64,000 nucleotides of DNA from CAWDMC01 sp963803295 (GTDB lineage Bacteria > Acidobacteriota > Terriglobia > UBA7540), in the NCBI GenBank assembly GCA_963803295.1, contig CAWDMC010000011.1, positions 310,001 through 374,000 of the forward strand. Direction: 5' to 3'. Below are positions 27,401-33,942 of this stretch, one piece after another (the stretch's first letter is position 1; each line of letters opens with the position of its first letter). The translations under genes and the position numbers were made by a program. The notes beneath the pieces are model-generated. The model was given only the letters and a program-made list of their open reading frames with translations. It had not been told where the DNA came from and did not search any database.

Positions 27401-29981
27401 CAAAAGCGTCGAGCACAGGTTCCATCAGGGGCGAGTGAAAGGCGTGGGAAACCTCCAGCGCTTCGGTGACAATGCCTTCGGCCTCTAAAGACTTGACGAC
27501 GTCTTGGACGACGGCCTGCTCACCTGAAATAACGGTGTGCCGGGGACCGTTGATGGCGGCGATTGATGCCTGCTCCTGGTGCGGAGCCAAGGCAGCGGCT
27601 ACGCGCGCCTCGTCGGCAAAGACCACCACCATCCGGCCCTCGCTCGAAAGCGACTGCATCAGGCGCGCCCGCTTGGCGATCAGCCTGAGTCCGTCTTCTA
27701 GCCCAAACACTCCCGCCGCTTGGGCTGCCGCATACGCACCCACACTGTGGCCCAGGACAGCGTCGGGCTCAATGCCCCACGAGCGCCAGAGCTCGGTCAA
27801 GGCGTACTCCATGGCGAACAATGCCGGTTGGGTATAAACGGTATGGTGCAGCGGGGTTGGTGCTCCGGAGGCAGGATACAGGATCGACAGAAGTGTTTGG
27901 TCAAGCTCCCCGCGCAAGATTTCATCGCACGCCTCAAGGGCTTTGCGGAAAGTCGGCTGGGTCTCGTACAATTTCAGTCCCATCCCGGGATACTGCGAAC
28001 CCTGGCCAGTGTATAGGAACGCGACCTTTGGACGCGTCCGCTGGTGCGCCTTGCTGACTCGACTCCTCGTTGTCTTTTGCCCGGCCATCGCGGCACGCAA
28101 TTTGGCCGACAATTGTTCGGTATTTCCGCCGGTCACGGTCAGACGCTCGCCGAAATGGGTTCTCCCCGTATTCGCCGTGAAGCAGACGTGTTGTGCCGGC
28201 AGTTCAGGATGAGCTTCCAGGTGATTGGCATACCGGCTGCAAAGTTCTCTGAGGCCACTCTCGCTTGGCGCGGACATACTGAGAATGTGGAGGGGGCGCT
28301 CGATATTGGCCTCAGCTTCGGGCCGCGCGCCGACGGGTGCTTCCTCCAGTACGATGTGCGCGTTCGTGCCGCCAAACCCGAACGAACTCACGCCTGCAAA
28401 GCAGTGGCCCGAGTTGGTGGTCCATGGCTGTCGCTCGGTCGGAATCACCAACGCCATCTTTTCCAGGGGAATATGAGAATTAATCCTTTGCAGGTGCAGG
28501 TGAGGAGCGATCTCGCGGTGGTGGAGGCAGAGAGCCGTCTTGATCAGTCCCGCGATCCCAGCGGCGGCTTCCAGGTGTCCGATGTTCGTCTTCACCGAGC
28601 CGATGGCGCATGGATTGTCCGGGAAACGTTGTTCCCGCAACACCTCCCATAGTGACTGTACTTCGATGGGGTCACCTAGGGGTGTTCCGGTACCGTGCGC
28701 CTCCACGTAGCTGATCTGGTTCGGAGAGACGTTAGCGTTCTCGAGCGCCTGCCGGATCACCGCCTGCTGGGCGGGTCCATGGGGAGCGGTAAGCCCGTTG
28801 CTGCGGCCATCCTGGTTGACAGCCGAGCCTCTCACCAAGGCGAGGATGCCGTCGCCTTCCTTAAGTGCATCGGATAGCCGCTTGAGGACCACGATACCGC
28901 AGCCTTCTCCTCGAACGTAGCCGTCAGCCAAAGCGTCAAACGTCTTGCAACGACCGTCGGCCGCCATCATTCGTGCCTGCGAGAATGCCAAGGTCAGCTC
29001 TGGAGAGAGGATCAAATTCACGCCGCCCGCCAGAGCCATCTTGCACTCCCCCAGGCGGAGGCTCTGGCAGGCCAGGTGAACGGCCACCAGAGAAGACGAA
29101 CAAGCGGTATCTATCGCGAGACTGGGCCCCTTCAAGTCGAGAAAGTAAGAGAGACGATTTGCCGCAATGCTGAAGGCGTTGCCGGTTGCAGCGTAAGCGT
29201 CAAGGTTGTCTGGATTCTCAAACTGAAAGCGACTGTAGTCATTGGTACTGATGCCGATAAATACACCGGTCGCGCTTCCCGCAAGCTTATCCGGCGGCTT
29301 CCCGGCGTTTTCTAAGGCTTCCCAGGCGACCTCCAACAGTAGACGATGCTGGGGGTCGATCCGCGCCGCTTCCCGGGGCGAGATGCCGAAAAACTGAGGA
29401 TCGAACTGATCGACCTGCCGCAAAAAGCCGCCCCAGCGCGCGCTTCCCGCTGCCCGCTCGACGTCACGGACCGTGCGGTTCTCCCATCGATCGGCCGGAA
29501 CCTCGGTGATTGCATCCAGGCCATCATGGAGGAGTCGCCAAAAGGCGTCAGGATCGTCGGCTCCTGGGAAGCGACAGCCTAGACCCACAATCGCAATCGC
29601 CTCTCGTTCACTCCCTCGGACTGGCTCCGGGATGCCGTTTGATTCCGCAACCTCATGCAGTCCCGTCAAATGTCGTGCCAAGTGCTCAATATTGGGAAAC
29701 TCCCAAACCAGGGTAGGGGAGAGCTGAACATGCAGCCAGTCTTCCAGGTCACCTGTCAACCCAACAGCGTCTCTCGAAGATAAACCGTAGCTCGCGAAGG
29801 GCTCGTGGATGTCTACTTCAGCGGGAACGATTCCCAGTCGCTCTGAAATGTGAGTAGTTAACCAGCTCTGGATGACCTCCACGGTCGGAGACGCGGATGG
29901 CAAAGTCTCTGCTTGCGCGGATTCTTTGCTACCCCAGAACGTATGCGTCTGGCCGTTATTGTTCTGTGGAGACTTCATCAT
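24414..29981 (-). CDS. Type I PKS-aminotransferase, ACP-KS-AT-ACP-AMT-(C), iturin/mycosubtilin-like
   Basis: Numbered from an upstream in-frame Met at 30029, the domains are ACP at 50-125 (GLSSRDA, Ser85), KS at 142-565 (DTACSSS, Cys310; His445; His485), AT at 668-960 (GHSVGA, Ser762; HAFH 862-865, the malonyl-type motif), ACP at 1075-1150 (LGADS, Ser1110), AMT at 1295-1745 (FDEVITGF, Asp1552; YGKVIGGG, Lys1580) and the start of a C domain from 1770. The AMT is a class III PLP enzyme that in iturin-type systems aminates the beta-keto acyl chain. The preferred start is the ATG at 29981: it overlaps the FAAL stop as ATGA and has GGGGAGAA upstream. The C domain continues in the ORF at 24454 after one extra A at 24457-24458. 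ORF and partner together make an approximately 3.9-kilo-residue megasynthase. Confidence 0.95.
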   Translation of the reverse strand: MMKSPQNNNGQTHTFWGSKESAQAETLPSASPTVEVIQSWLTTHISERLGIVPAEVDIHEPFASYGLSSRDAVGLTGDLEDWLHVQLSPTLVWEFPNIEHLARHLTGLHEVAESNGIPEPVRGSEREAIAIVGLGCRFPGADDPDAFWRLLHDGLDAITEVPADRWENRTVRDVERAAGSARWGGFLRQVDQFDPQFFGISPREAARIDPQHRLLLEVAWEALENAGKPPDKLAGSATGVFIGISTNDYSRFQFENPDNLDAYAATGNAFSIAANRLSYFLDLKGPSLAIDTACSSSLVAVHLACQSLRLGECKMALAGGVNLILSPELTLAFSQARMMAADGRCKTFDALADGYVRGEGCGIVVLKRLSDALKEGDGILALVRGSAVNQDGRSNGLTAPHGPAQQAVIRQALENANVSPNQISYVEAHGTGTPLGDPIEVQSLWEVLREQRFPDNPCAIGSVKTNIGHLEAAAGIAGLIKTALCLHHREIAPHLHLQRINSHIPLEKMALVIPTERQPWTTNSGHCFAGVSSFGFGGTNAHIVLEEAPVGARPEAEANIERPLHILSMSAPSESGLRELCSRYANHLEAHPELPAQHVCFTANTGRTHFGERLTVTGGNTEQLSAKLRAAMAGQKTTRSRVSKAHQRTRPKVAFLYTGQGSQYPGMGLKLYETQPTFRKALEACDEILRGELDQTLLSILYPASGAPTPLHHTVYTQPALFAMEYALTELWRSWGIEPDAVLGHSVGAYAAAQAAGVFGLEDGLRLIAKRARLMQSLSSEGRMVVVFADEARVAAALAPHQEQASIAAINGPRHTVISGEQAVVQDVVKSLEAEGIVTEALEVSHAFHSPLMEPVLDAFEQAAHALNFESPRVAFFSDLTGRRLDDGVVPGASYWRSHVRETVQFAKGIESLSEEGYQVFLELGPTPSLLGMGKRCLPKGTGTWLASLKPGQSDWVPLLESLGALHVQGVDADWAGFERDYPRHRVSLPTYPFERRRYWIESTNRPSFAKTMSRQNVQATGNDPLSNPKTKEPNAMNIQTDVRASESLPVAPLLTARRDTILATLREIVVRLLEIGATEIDIHAPLLELGADSLVLLDAVRTIEKTYGIHLTIRQLFEELTTLDALATYIDRTLSPEVALATPPRAEAEATLLPPAPKPADAAVHPVAHSNGASSAPETPLERIMAQQLEVLSQLMRQQVEVLRSNGVAAKHSQSSEANPAELLNKGSMPPAVELPVGAADSPVTAANPAIAQGSNGEPEKTTAEPFTPYRPIKPGTIKDWNAGQQAYLRSLTLRYTERTRTSKRLAQEHRSVHADLRNSLNFRLSTKEMCYPIVAARSQGSKIWDVDGNEYIDLTMGFGANLFGHGEAFIQEAIEEQLKLGMQLGPQSELAGEVAALMCDLTGMERVTFCNSGTESVMTALRLARTATGRSKVVIFAGSYHGAFDSVLAKAQTSNGTLQSCPVAPGVTQGMVDDILVLNYGSPRSLEILQASRHELAAVLVEPVQSRRPDFQPQDFLQQVRKITKDAGAALIFDEVITGFRVHPGGAQAWFGIDADLATYGKVIGGGMPIGAVAGRRRFMDGIDGGMWQYGDLSYPEAKTTFYSGTFCKHPLAMSAARAVLKRLKSAGPALQQRLNERSNELADMLDAHFEREAVPIRIAQCGSLFRFAWPFQLTFAEDADLFFYQLVEKGIYLWEGRNCFLSMSHTAADIDRVAQAVKESVAEMRKSGFLLPSADSLASRDGKPKSPSMRTAPLTESQRNLWMLVQMGEAAHETVTLELRGPLQLRALRRAFQKVADRHEALRTRIGRNGDVQEILPALTVDVPLIDFSHLDPAERDTKSGGLAHPGGPAPF

Positions 29982-31843
29982 TCGTTCTCCCCGCCAGCCA
30001 GGTGACCCGACAGAAAGGCTGTCCGGCATGCAGAGCGTCGTAGTTTACCGCTCGAAGTTTTGGGAATGCCGCCTACCTTAACGAAGCGAAGGGCGTAAGC
30101 TTGAAGGTCGTGATGTTCCGCCACCGCTCGGCGCACGAGCCGGGCAACAGGCTCGAAGTTACTTGACGATCGTGGCTGAGAATGCGAGTCGCCGTCGGGC
30201 GGAGTGCTAGCCGGACGGGTCTGCCGCAGTCCATCGACCTCGGCCACGATGACGAGACGCTCTTGGCCATGGACCTCGATCGCGAACGCCGCGCAACATC
30301 CAGGCCGAATGGCCTCATGGCTCCGTTCCACGGTCTGTTCGATATCCTGCGGATAGTGGTTGCGTCCGTCGATGATGATCAAATCCTTGAGGCGCCCGAC
30401 TACGAACAATTCTCCGTCCTTCGTGAATCCCAGGTCCCCCGTGCGAAGAAATGGCCCCTCGCCCGTGTTCGCCAGAAAAGCTTGAAAGGTTCGCTCGGTC
30501 TCTTCGGCTCTGTTCCAATAGCCCTGGGTAATATTGGGGCCGGACAGCCATATCTCACCGATTTGGTCGGGGGCGCACTCGATCAGGGTTTCGGGATCGG
30601 CGATAACAATTCTCTGATCCAACCATGTCCGCCCGCAGCCAACAAGAGTACGGCTTGCTGCGCTCTCAACCGAGGCTGTCAGCACCCGGCCACGTTCAAA
30701 GCTTTCGGCTTCGATCGCGTGAAGCGCTGGCTGGGCCGCCTTTAGGCCGCCGGAGACAAACAAGGTTGCCTCGGCCAAGCCGTAACACGGATAAAACGCC
30801 TCTGGACGAAAACCGCAGTCTCTGAAGGCCTCGGTGAACCGCGCCAAGGTGTCGGGACGAACCGGCTCTGCGCCGTTGAATGCAATGCTCCAGCTACTCA
30901 AGTCAAGGCTCGCACGCTGCTCTGGAGTTACCTTACGCACGCAGAGATCGTACGCAAAGTTGGGACCGCCGCTAATTTGCGCCTTATACCGGGAAATCGC
31001 CTTCAGCCAGCGGACAGGTTTCTGCAGGAAAACGAGCGGCGACATGAGAATGGAGGGGACCCCGACATACAAAGGTTGAAGCACATTCCCAATCAATCCC
31101 ATGTCGTGATACAAGGGCAACCAACTGACATAAGCGGACTGCTCGTCATGCTCGAAGGCTCTGTGAGTCATTCGGGCGTTGTAGATAAGGTTGCCATGGC
31201 TGACCATCACTCCCTTGGGTTGACTGGTTGAACCGGAGGTGTACTGGAGAAATGCGAGTGTATGGGGCCGGATCTCGGGGGATCTCCAGGTTTGTGCGAG
31301 CGTCGCCGGAATATCCTCGGTGTCGAGCCATCTTACTGCTTCGAGAGCCGGGCTATCAGTAACAAGGTGCTTCAGCGCTGATAGAATCGCCCTTGTGGTA
31401 AGTGCAACGGTAGCTCCCGCATCAGTGACGATCTCCTGCAGCCGGGCCAGCGTCCTATTGGGGCGCGGCGGGTAGATCGGGACCGCCACTGCCCCTGCGT
31501 AGAGACAACCGAAGAAAGCCGCAATGTAGTCCAGACCCGGAGGATAGAGCAGCAACACCCTCTTGCCCGTCGCTCCCAACCGCTCGAGCAGAGCCGCGAT
31601 CCCTCGCGCTTGCTGATCCAATTCACCGTAAGTCAGACTGGTCTCCTTGGTCTCTCCATCTTCGAGGAAGGCGAAGGCCCGTTGGCTTGACTGGTAACAA
31701 GCCCTATGGCAGAGGAGATCAACTAAGCTGGTGGGTTCGAGAGTGGATCTGGAATCGTTGTCCAAGGCCCAGTTCCTGTCTTCGGTTTCTGTGGTGTACA
31801 GTGTCATAAACCTTTTGGGAGCTCCCTTCGACGCAGTGGACAT
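29978..31843 (-). CDS. Fatty acyl-AMP ligase (FAAL)
   Basis: The ORF is 621 residues from the ATG at 31843. An internal ATG at 31807 (Met13) has AAAAGG just upstream and may be the true start. The adenylate-forming core has the phosphate loop YTSGSTSQPKG at 201-211, WLPLYHDMGLIG at 241-252 (the FAAL family signature), GAEPV, and YGLAEATLFVSGG. FAALs activate fatty acids as acyl-adenylates and pass them to a carrier protein, without releasing acyl-CoA. The next gene begins with an ACP and overlaps the stop codon by four bases, so direct transfer to that ACP is expected. This replaces the ligase domain that is fused at the N-terminus of iturin-type synthases. Confidence 0.95.
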   Translation of the reverse strand: MSTASKGAPKRFMTLYTTETEDRNWALDNDSRSTLEPTSLVDLLCHRACYQSSQRAFAFLEDGETKETSLTYGELDQQARGIAALLERLGATGKRVLLLYPPGLDYIAAFFGCLYAGAVAVPIYPPRPNRTLARLQEIVTDAGATVALTTRAILSALKHLVTDSPALEAVRWLDTEDIPATLAQTWRSPEIRPHTLAFLQYTSGSTSQPKGVMVSHGNLIYNARMTHRAFEHDEQSAYVSWLPLYHDMGLIGNVLQPLYVGVPSILMSPLVFLQKPVRWLKAISRYKAQISGGPNFAYDLCVRKVTPEQRASLDLSSWSIAFNGAEPVRPDTLARFTEAFRDCGFRPEAFYPCYGLAEATLFVSGGLKAAQPALHAIEAESFERGRVLTASVESAASRTLVGCGRTWLDQRIVIADPETLIECAPDQIGEIWLSGPNITQGYWNRAEETERTFQAFLANTGEGPFLRTGDLGFTKDGELFVVGRLKDLIIIDGRNHYPQDIEQTVERSHEAIRPGCCAAFAIEVHGQERLVIVAEVDGLRQTRPASTPPDGDSHSQPRSSSNFEPVARLVRRAVAEHHDLQAYALRFVKVGGIPKTSSGKLRRSACRTAFLSGHLAGGENE

Positions 31844-31941
31844 CGGTTGTCGAAATGGCCGTATCGTGATCAGTCAGCACGCCTGGCAGGAAGGCTTATT
31901 TCGGCTTCGGCAGGAGATAGGTCACAATTCCTCTTGACCTA

Positions 31942-32604
31942 TCATCGACAGGACACCAGGCTCGCTGGCTGTAAATCGCTCGGTGGGACAAATAAGCCAT
32001 CCAGGGTTAGGTCGTCGAACTGTGAATCGTGCAGCTCGGCACTTTTTGGCTTTCGGAAATGGCGAACGTAATTTTCCGCCTCGATATACAACCGCTCAGA
32101 GTTAGGGCAGAGCTCGTCCCTGGCAAGTACCCGCTGCGCCCCATACTCGGTAAAATATTTTCGGGAGCTCACAGCAAAGCCGGGTAACTTGCGGAGAGGC
32201 GACCGAACCGCACGCTCGGCGTCGAACAAAAACCAGGTGTAGCGAAACCCGCCGGCCCTAACAAAGAGGCGACGGGCGCAGAGAATCAGGCCCAGAGGAA
32301 TGTTCAACCCCCGATAAGGCCTCATCACGGCGAGCTGTGCGTAACGGGCGACTCGTGCGCCGGGCTCAAAGTTCAAACCATACTCCCGGTGCAGGCTGCT
32401 TCTGCTGGTCTCAACCACACTGAGCGTGGCCACCGGATCGCCGTTTGGACCGGTGCGTGCGAGCAGGTGCAGGCGTGGCGCGACGGAGTCTGCTTGCGGG
32501 TCAGGCAAAGTCAGTCCCCATTCCCTTTCAAACACCTCTCGTCGGACGTGCCTGATCGCGGCCGCTTGTTCGTCAGTCGTCGCCGGCTCGAACAACAATT
32601 TCAT
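31942..32604 (-). CDS. GNAT/autoinducer-synthase-like N-acyltransferase
   Basis: The protein is about 220 residues from the ATG at 32604, which has AAAGGATTT upstream; the open frame extends to 32634. The N-terminal AIRHVRREVFEREWGL resembles the opening helix of acyl-homoserine lactone synthases and of N-acyl amino acid synthases. VARYAQLAVMRPYRGLNIPLGL matches the acetyl-CoA/ACP-binding motif A region of the GNAT fold. Family members transfer acyl groups from acyl-ACP or acyl-CoA to an amine. It is the first structural gene before the FAAL. A role in providing or transferring an acyl group, or in making an N-acyl signal, is inferred; the exact substrate cannot be read from sequence. Confidence 0.65.
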   Translation of the reverse strand: MKLLFEPATTDEQAAAIRHVRREVFEREWGLTLPDPQADSVAPRLHLLARTGPNGDPVATLSVVETSRSSLHREYGLNFEPGARVARYAQLAVMRPYRGLNIPLGLILCARRLFVRAGGFRYTWFLFDAERAVRSPLRKLPGFAVSSRKYFTEYGAQRVLARDELCPNSERLYIEAENYVRHFRKPKSAELHDSQFDDLTLDGLFVPPSDLQPASLVSCR

Positions 32605-32788
32605 AAGAAATCCTTTGCATCCCTCCCGCCCCATCTCTTTCTAATGCGACGGAAGCTCGTTCGGGCTTGAGAGTCAATCGGTACGCTGCTCGCCATACGC
32701 TTGGGCAGGTGTTCATTCTGAACAGGCTGTCGCCATTGAAGTCCCATCGCCCGGAACTCCCGATCCTGCATACACCTTGCCAACTACT

Positions 32789-32901
32789 GAGCATTACAAA
32801 TCACAGTGGCATTCAACTCTGTAGCGGCGCTGTCCTCAGCGCCGAAGACGCCGGCGGGGACACCGGCGCTACAGTAAGGCTGCCCCTGTGATTCGTAACT
32901 G
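32789..32901 (+). repeat. MITE-like intergenic repeat, copy B
   Basis: The element is about 113 bp. Its left end GAGCATTACAAATCACAGTG (32789-32808) is identical to the reverse complement of copy A's right end. A 56-bp GC-rich palindrome at 32819-32874 (CTGTAGCG ... CGCTACAG) aligns with copy A in reverse orientation. The right end at about 32882-32901 is a more diverged inverted copy, about 13 of 18 matching. It fills most of the gap between the antiterminator gene and the acyltransferase gene, so it would be transcribed as a strong hairpin in the leader of the structural genes. Confidence 0.8.
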
Positions 32902-32903
32902 TT

Positions 32904-33440
32904 TTAGTGGACATAAGCAGGGGGCGCAGCCACAACATCGCAGCCGTCTATCTCCACGAACATCGACTGCTTCAGCACGCTTACAGAGATAACCAGGCGT
33001 TGCTTGTTTCCAAAGCGCACCAGCGTTCCCCTCATTCCAAAGAGTGCGCCACTCCGGACTTCAACTTGTTGTCCAACTTCCAGGAATGAGCAGGGCCCGC
33101 GCGTGATGCCCGTCCTGTTCGTGGTCTGGAGAGCCTCTACTTCCGAATCATCGATGGGAACTGGGCGGTTACCGGCACCAACTAACCTGATCACCCCGGG
33201 AACACTAACGATCGGTGTGAGATTGCCTATGCTAAAGCGCGCAAATACGTATCCGGGAAAGAGCGCCGTCTGCACGACCTTCGTCCTATCTGACCAGTTT
33301 CGTTCTCGCTGGTACAGCGGTACAAATTCTTGATATCCTCTTTCTCTCAAGCCACGGGCACTCTTGACTTCCCACCCCGATCTGACCTGGACAGCGAGCC
33401 AACGGTTATCCAGTCCGTCGAAATCAAGAGTTCTCTGCAT
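32904..33440 (-). CDS. NusG-family (UpxY/LoaP-like) transcription antiterminator
   Basis: The protein is about 178 residues from the ATG at 33440 (GAGGATCAC upstream); the frame extends to a TTG at 33455. The N-terminal NGN domain opens with RWLAVQVRSGWEVKSARGL and continues with FVPLYQRER, LFPGYVFARF and VPGVIRLVGAGNRPVPI. A KOW-like segment follows (VRSGALFGMRGTLVRFG). This is the arrangement of specialised NusG paralogues (RfaH, UpxY, LoaP), which load onto RNA polymerase to suppress termination in long operons. As the first gene of an approximately 33-kb operon it probably supports full-length transcription of the NRPS/PKS genes. Core NusG is unlikely because no secE or ribosomal protein genes are nearby. 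Confidence 0.88.
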   Translation of the reverse strand: MQRTLDFDGLDNRWLAVQVRSGWEVKSARGLRERGYQEFVPLYQRERNWSDRTKVVQTALFPGYVFARFSIGNLTPIVSVPGVIRLVGAGNRPVPIDDSEVEALQTTNRTGITRGPCSFLEVGQQVEVRSGALFGMRGTLVRFGNKQRLVISVSVLKQSMFVEIDGCDVVAAPPAYVH

Positions 33441-33645
33441 CAAAGTGATCCTCAACTTCCTTCCGCAGGGACGGCTCTTGAGCGATTCCAGATGGCCGAT
33501 TGCCTTTGCTCGCTCAGTCAGAAGTCCCGCGAGAACGTACCGTCTCGACAGGTCGAGGGCCGCCGCGCTGCGGGGCCTGATTCCAAGGCTTAGAATTCGC
33601 TGCTACGCTTCTCAAAGCCATAGTGTCCGACAAACACGGTAGCGT

Positions 33646-33684
33646 TTCAGGTGTCGCGCAAGAAAATCGACAGTCACACCTGAA
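33646..33684. promoter_or_regulatory. Candidate operator: 9-bp perfect inverted repeat
   Basis: TTCAGGTGT at 33646-33654 is exactly the reverse complement of ACACCTGAA at 33676-33684. The half-sites start 30 bp apart, about three helical turns, so both face the same side of the DNA. It lies roughly 210 bp upstream of the antiterminator start. A regulator binding site is plausible; a stem-loop in the operon leader RNA is the alternative. Confidence 0.4.
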
Positions 33685-33750
33685 GGAGACATGGTTCCTG
33701 GAAGGTGGCAGTCGACAATCACGGGGGGAATGGTTTCAGAGGCTTGCGTC

Positions 33751-33779
33751 TTGACAAGAACCGTACCCGATCGTAGGGT
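33751..33779 (+). promoter_or_regulatory. Candidate sigma70-type promoter for GH116 gene
   Basis: A perfect TTGACA at 33751-33756 is followed after 17 bp by TAGGGT at 33774-33779. The -10 match is partial. It is oriented toward the GH116 start 164 bp downstream. Confidence 0.35.
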
Positions 33780-33942
33780 AAATGATAAACTAGCCGAAAT
33801 TCGACGGCACGGCGGTTGACCGCAGAGCCGCAGGAGCACCCAAGGGCCGAGGTCTTTATCGGGGCCCGCTGCCATCAGGTTCCGAAAGCCTCTAGCGTAG
33901 TGAGTCTGCTACCTCTTTGGCAAACGCTGTTCGGGGGGTGAA

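Larger units (their letters stand above)
33441..33942. other. Divergent intergenic region between biosynthetic operon and GH116 gene
   Basis: This stretch of about 500 bp has no convincing coding frame. It must carry the start signals of the minus-strand biosynthetic operon and the plus-strand GH116 gene. It contains a 9-bp perfect inverted repeat (33646-33684), a short CTCGAC/GTCGAG inverted repeat (33544-33557) and one plausible plus-strand promoter (33751-33779). No clear housekeeping-type promoter was found for the biosynthetic operon. Confidence 0.7.

Noticed and set aside
33612..33875. Open frame of 87 codons on the minus strand in the divergent region
   Set aside because: No ribosome site, odd composition and no recognisable motif; it overlaps the inverted-repeat operator candidate.
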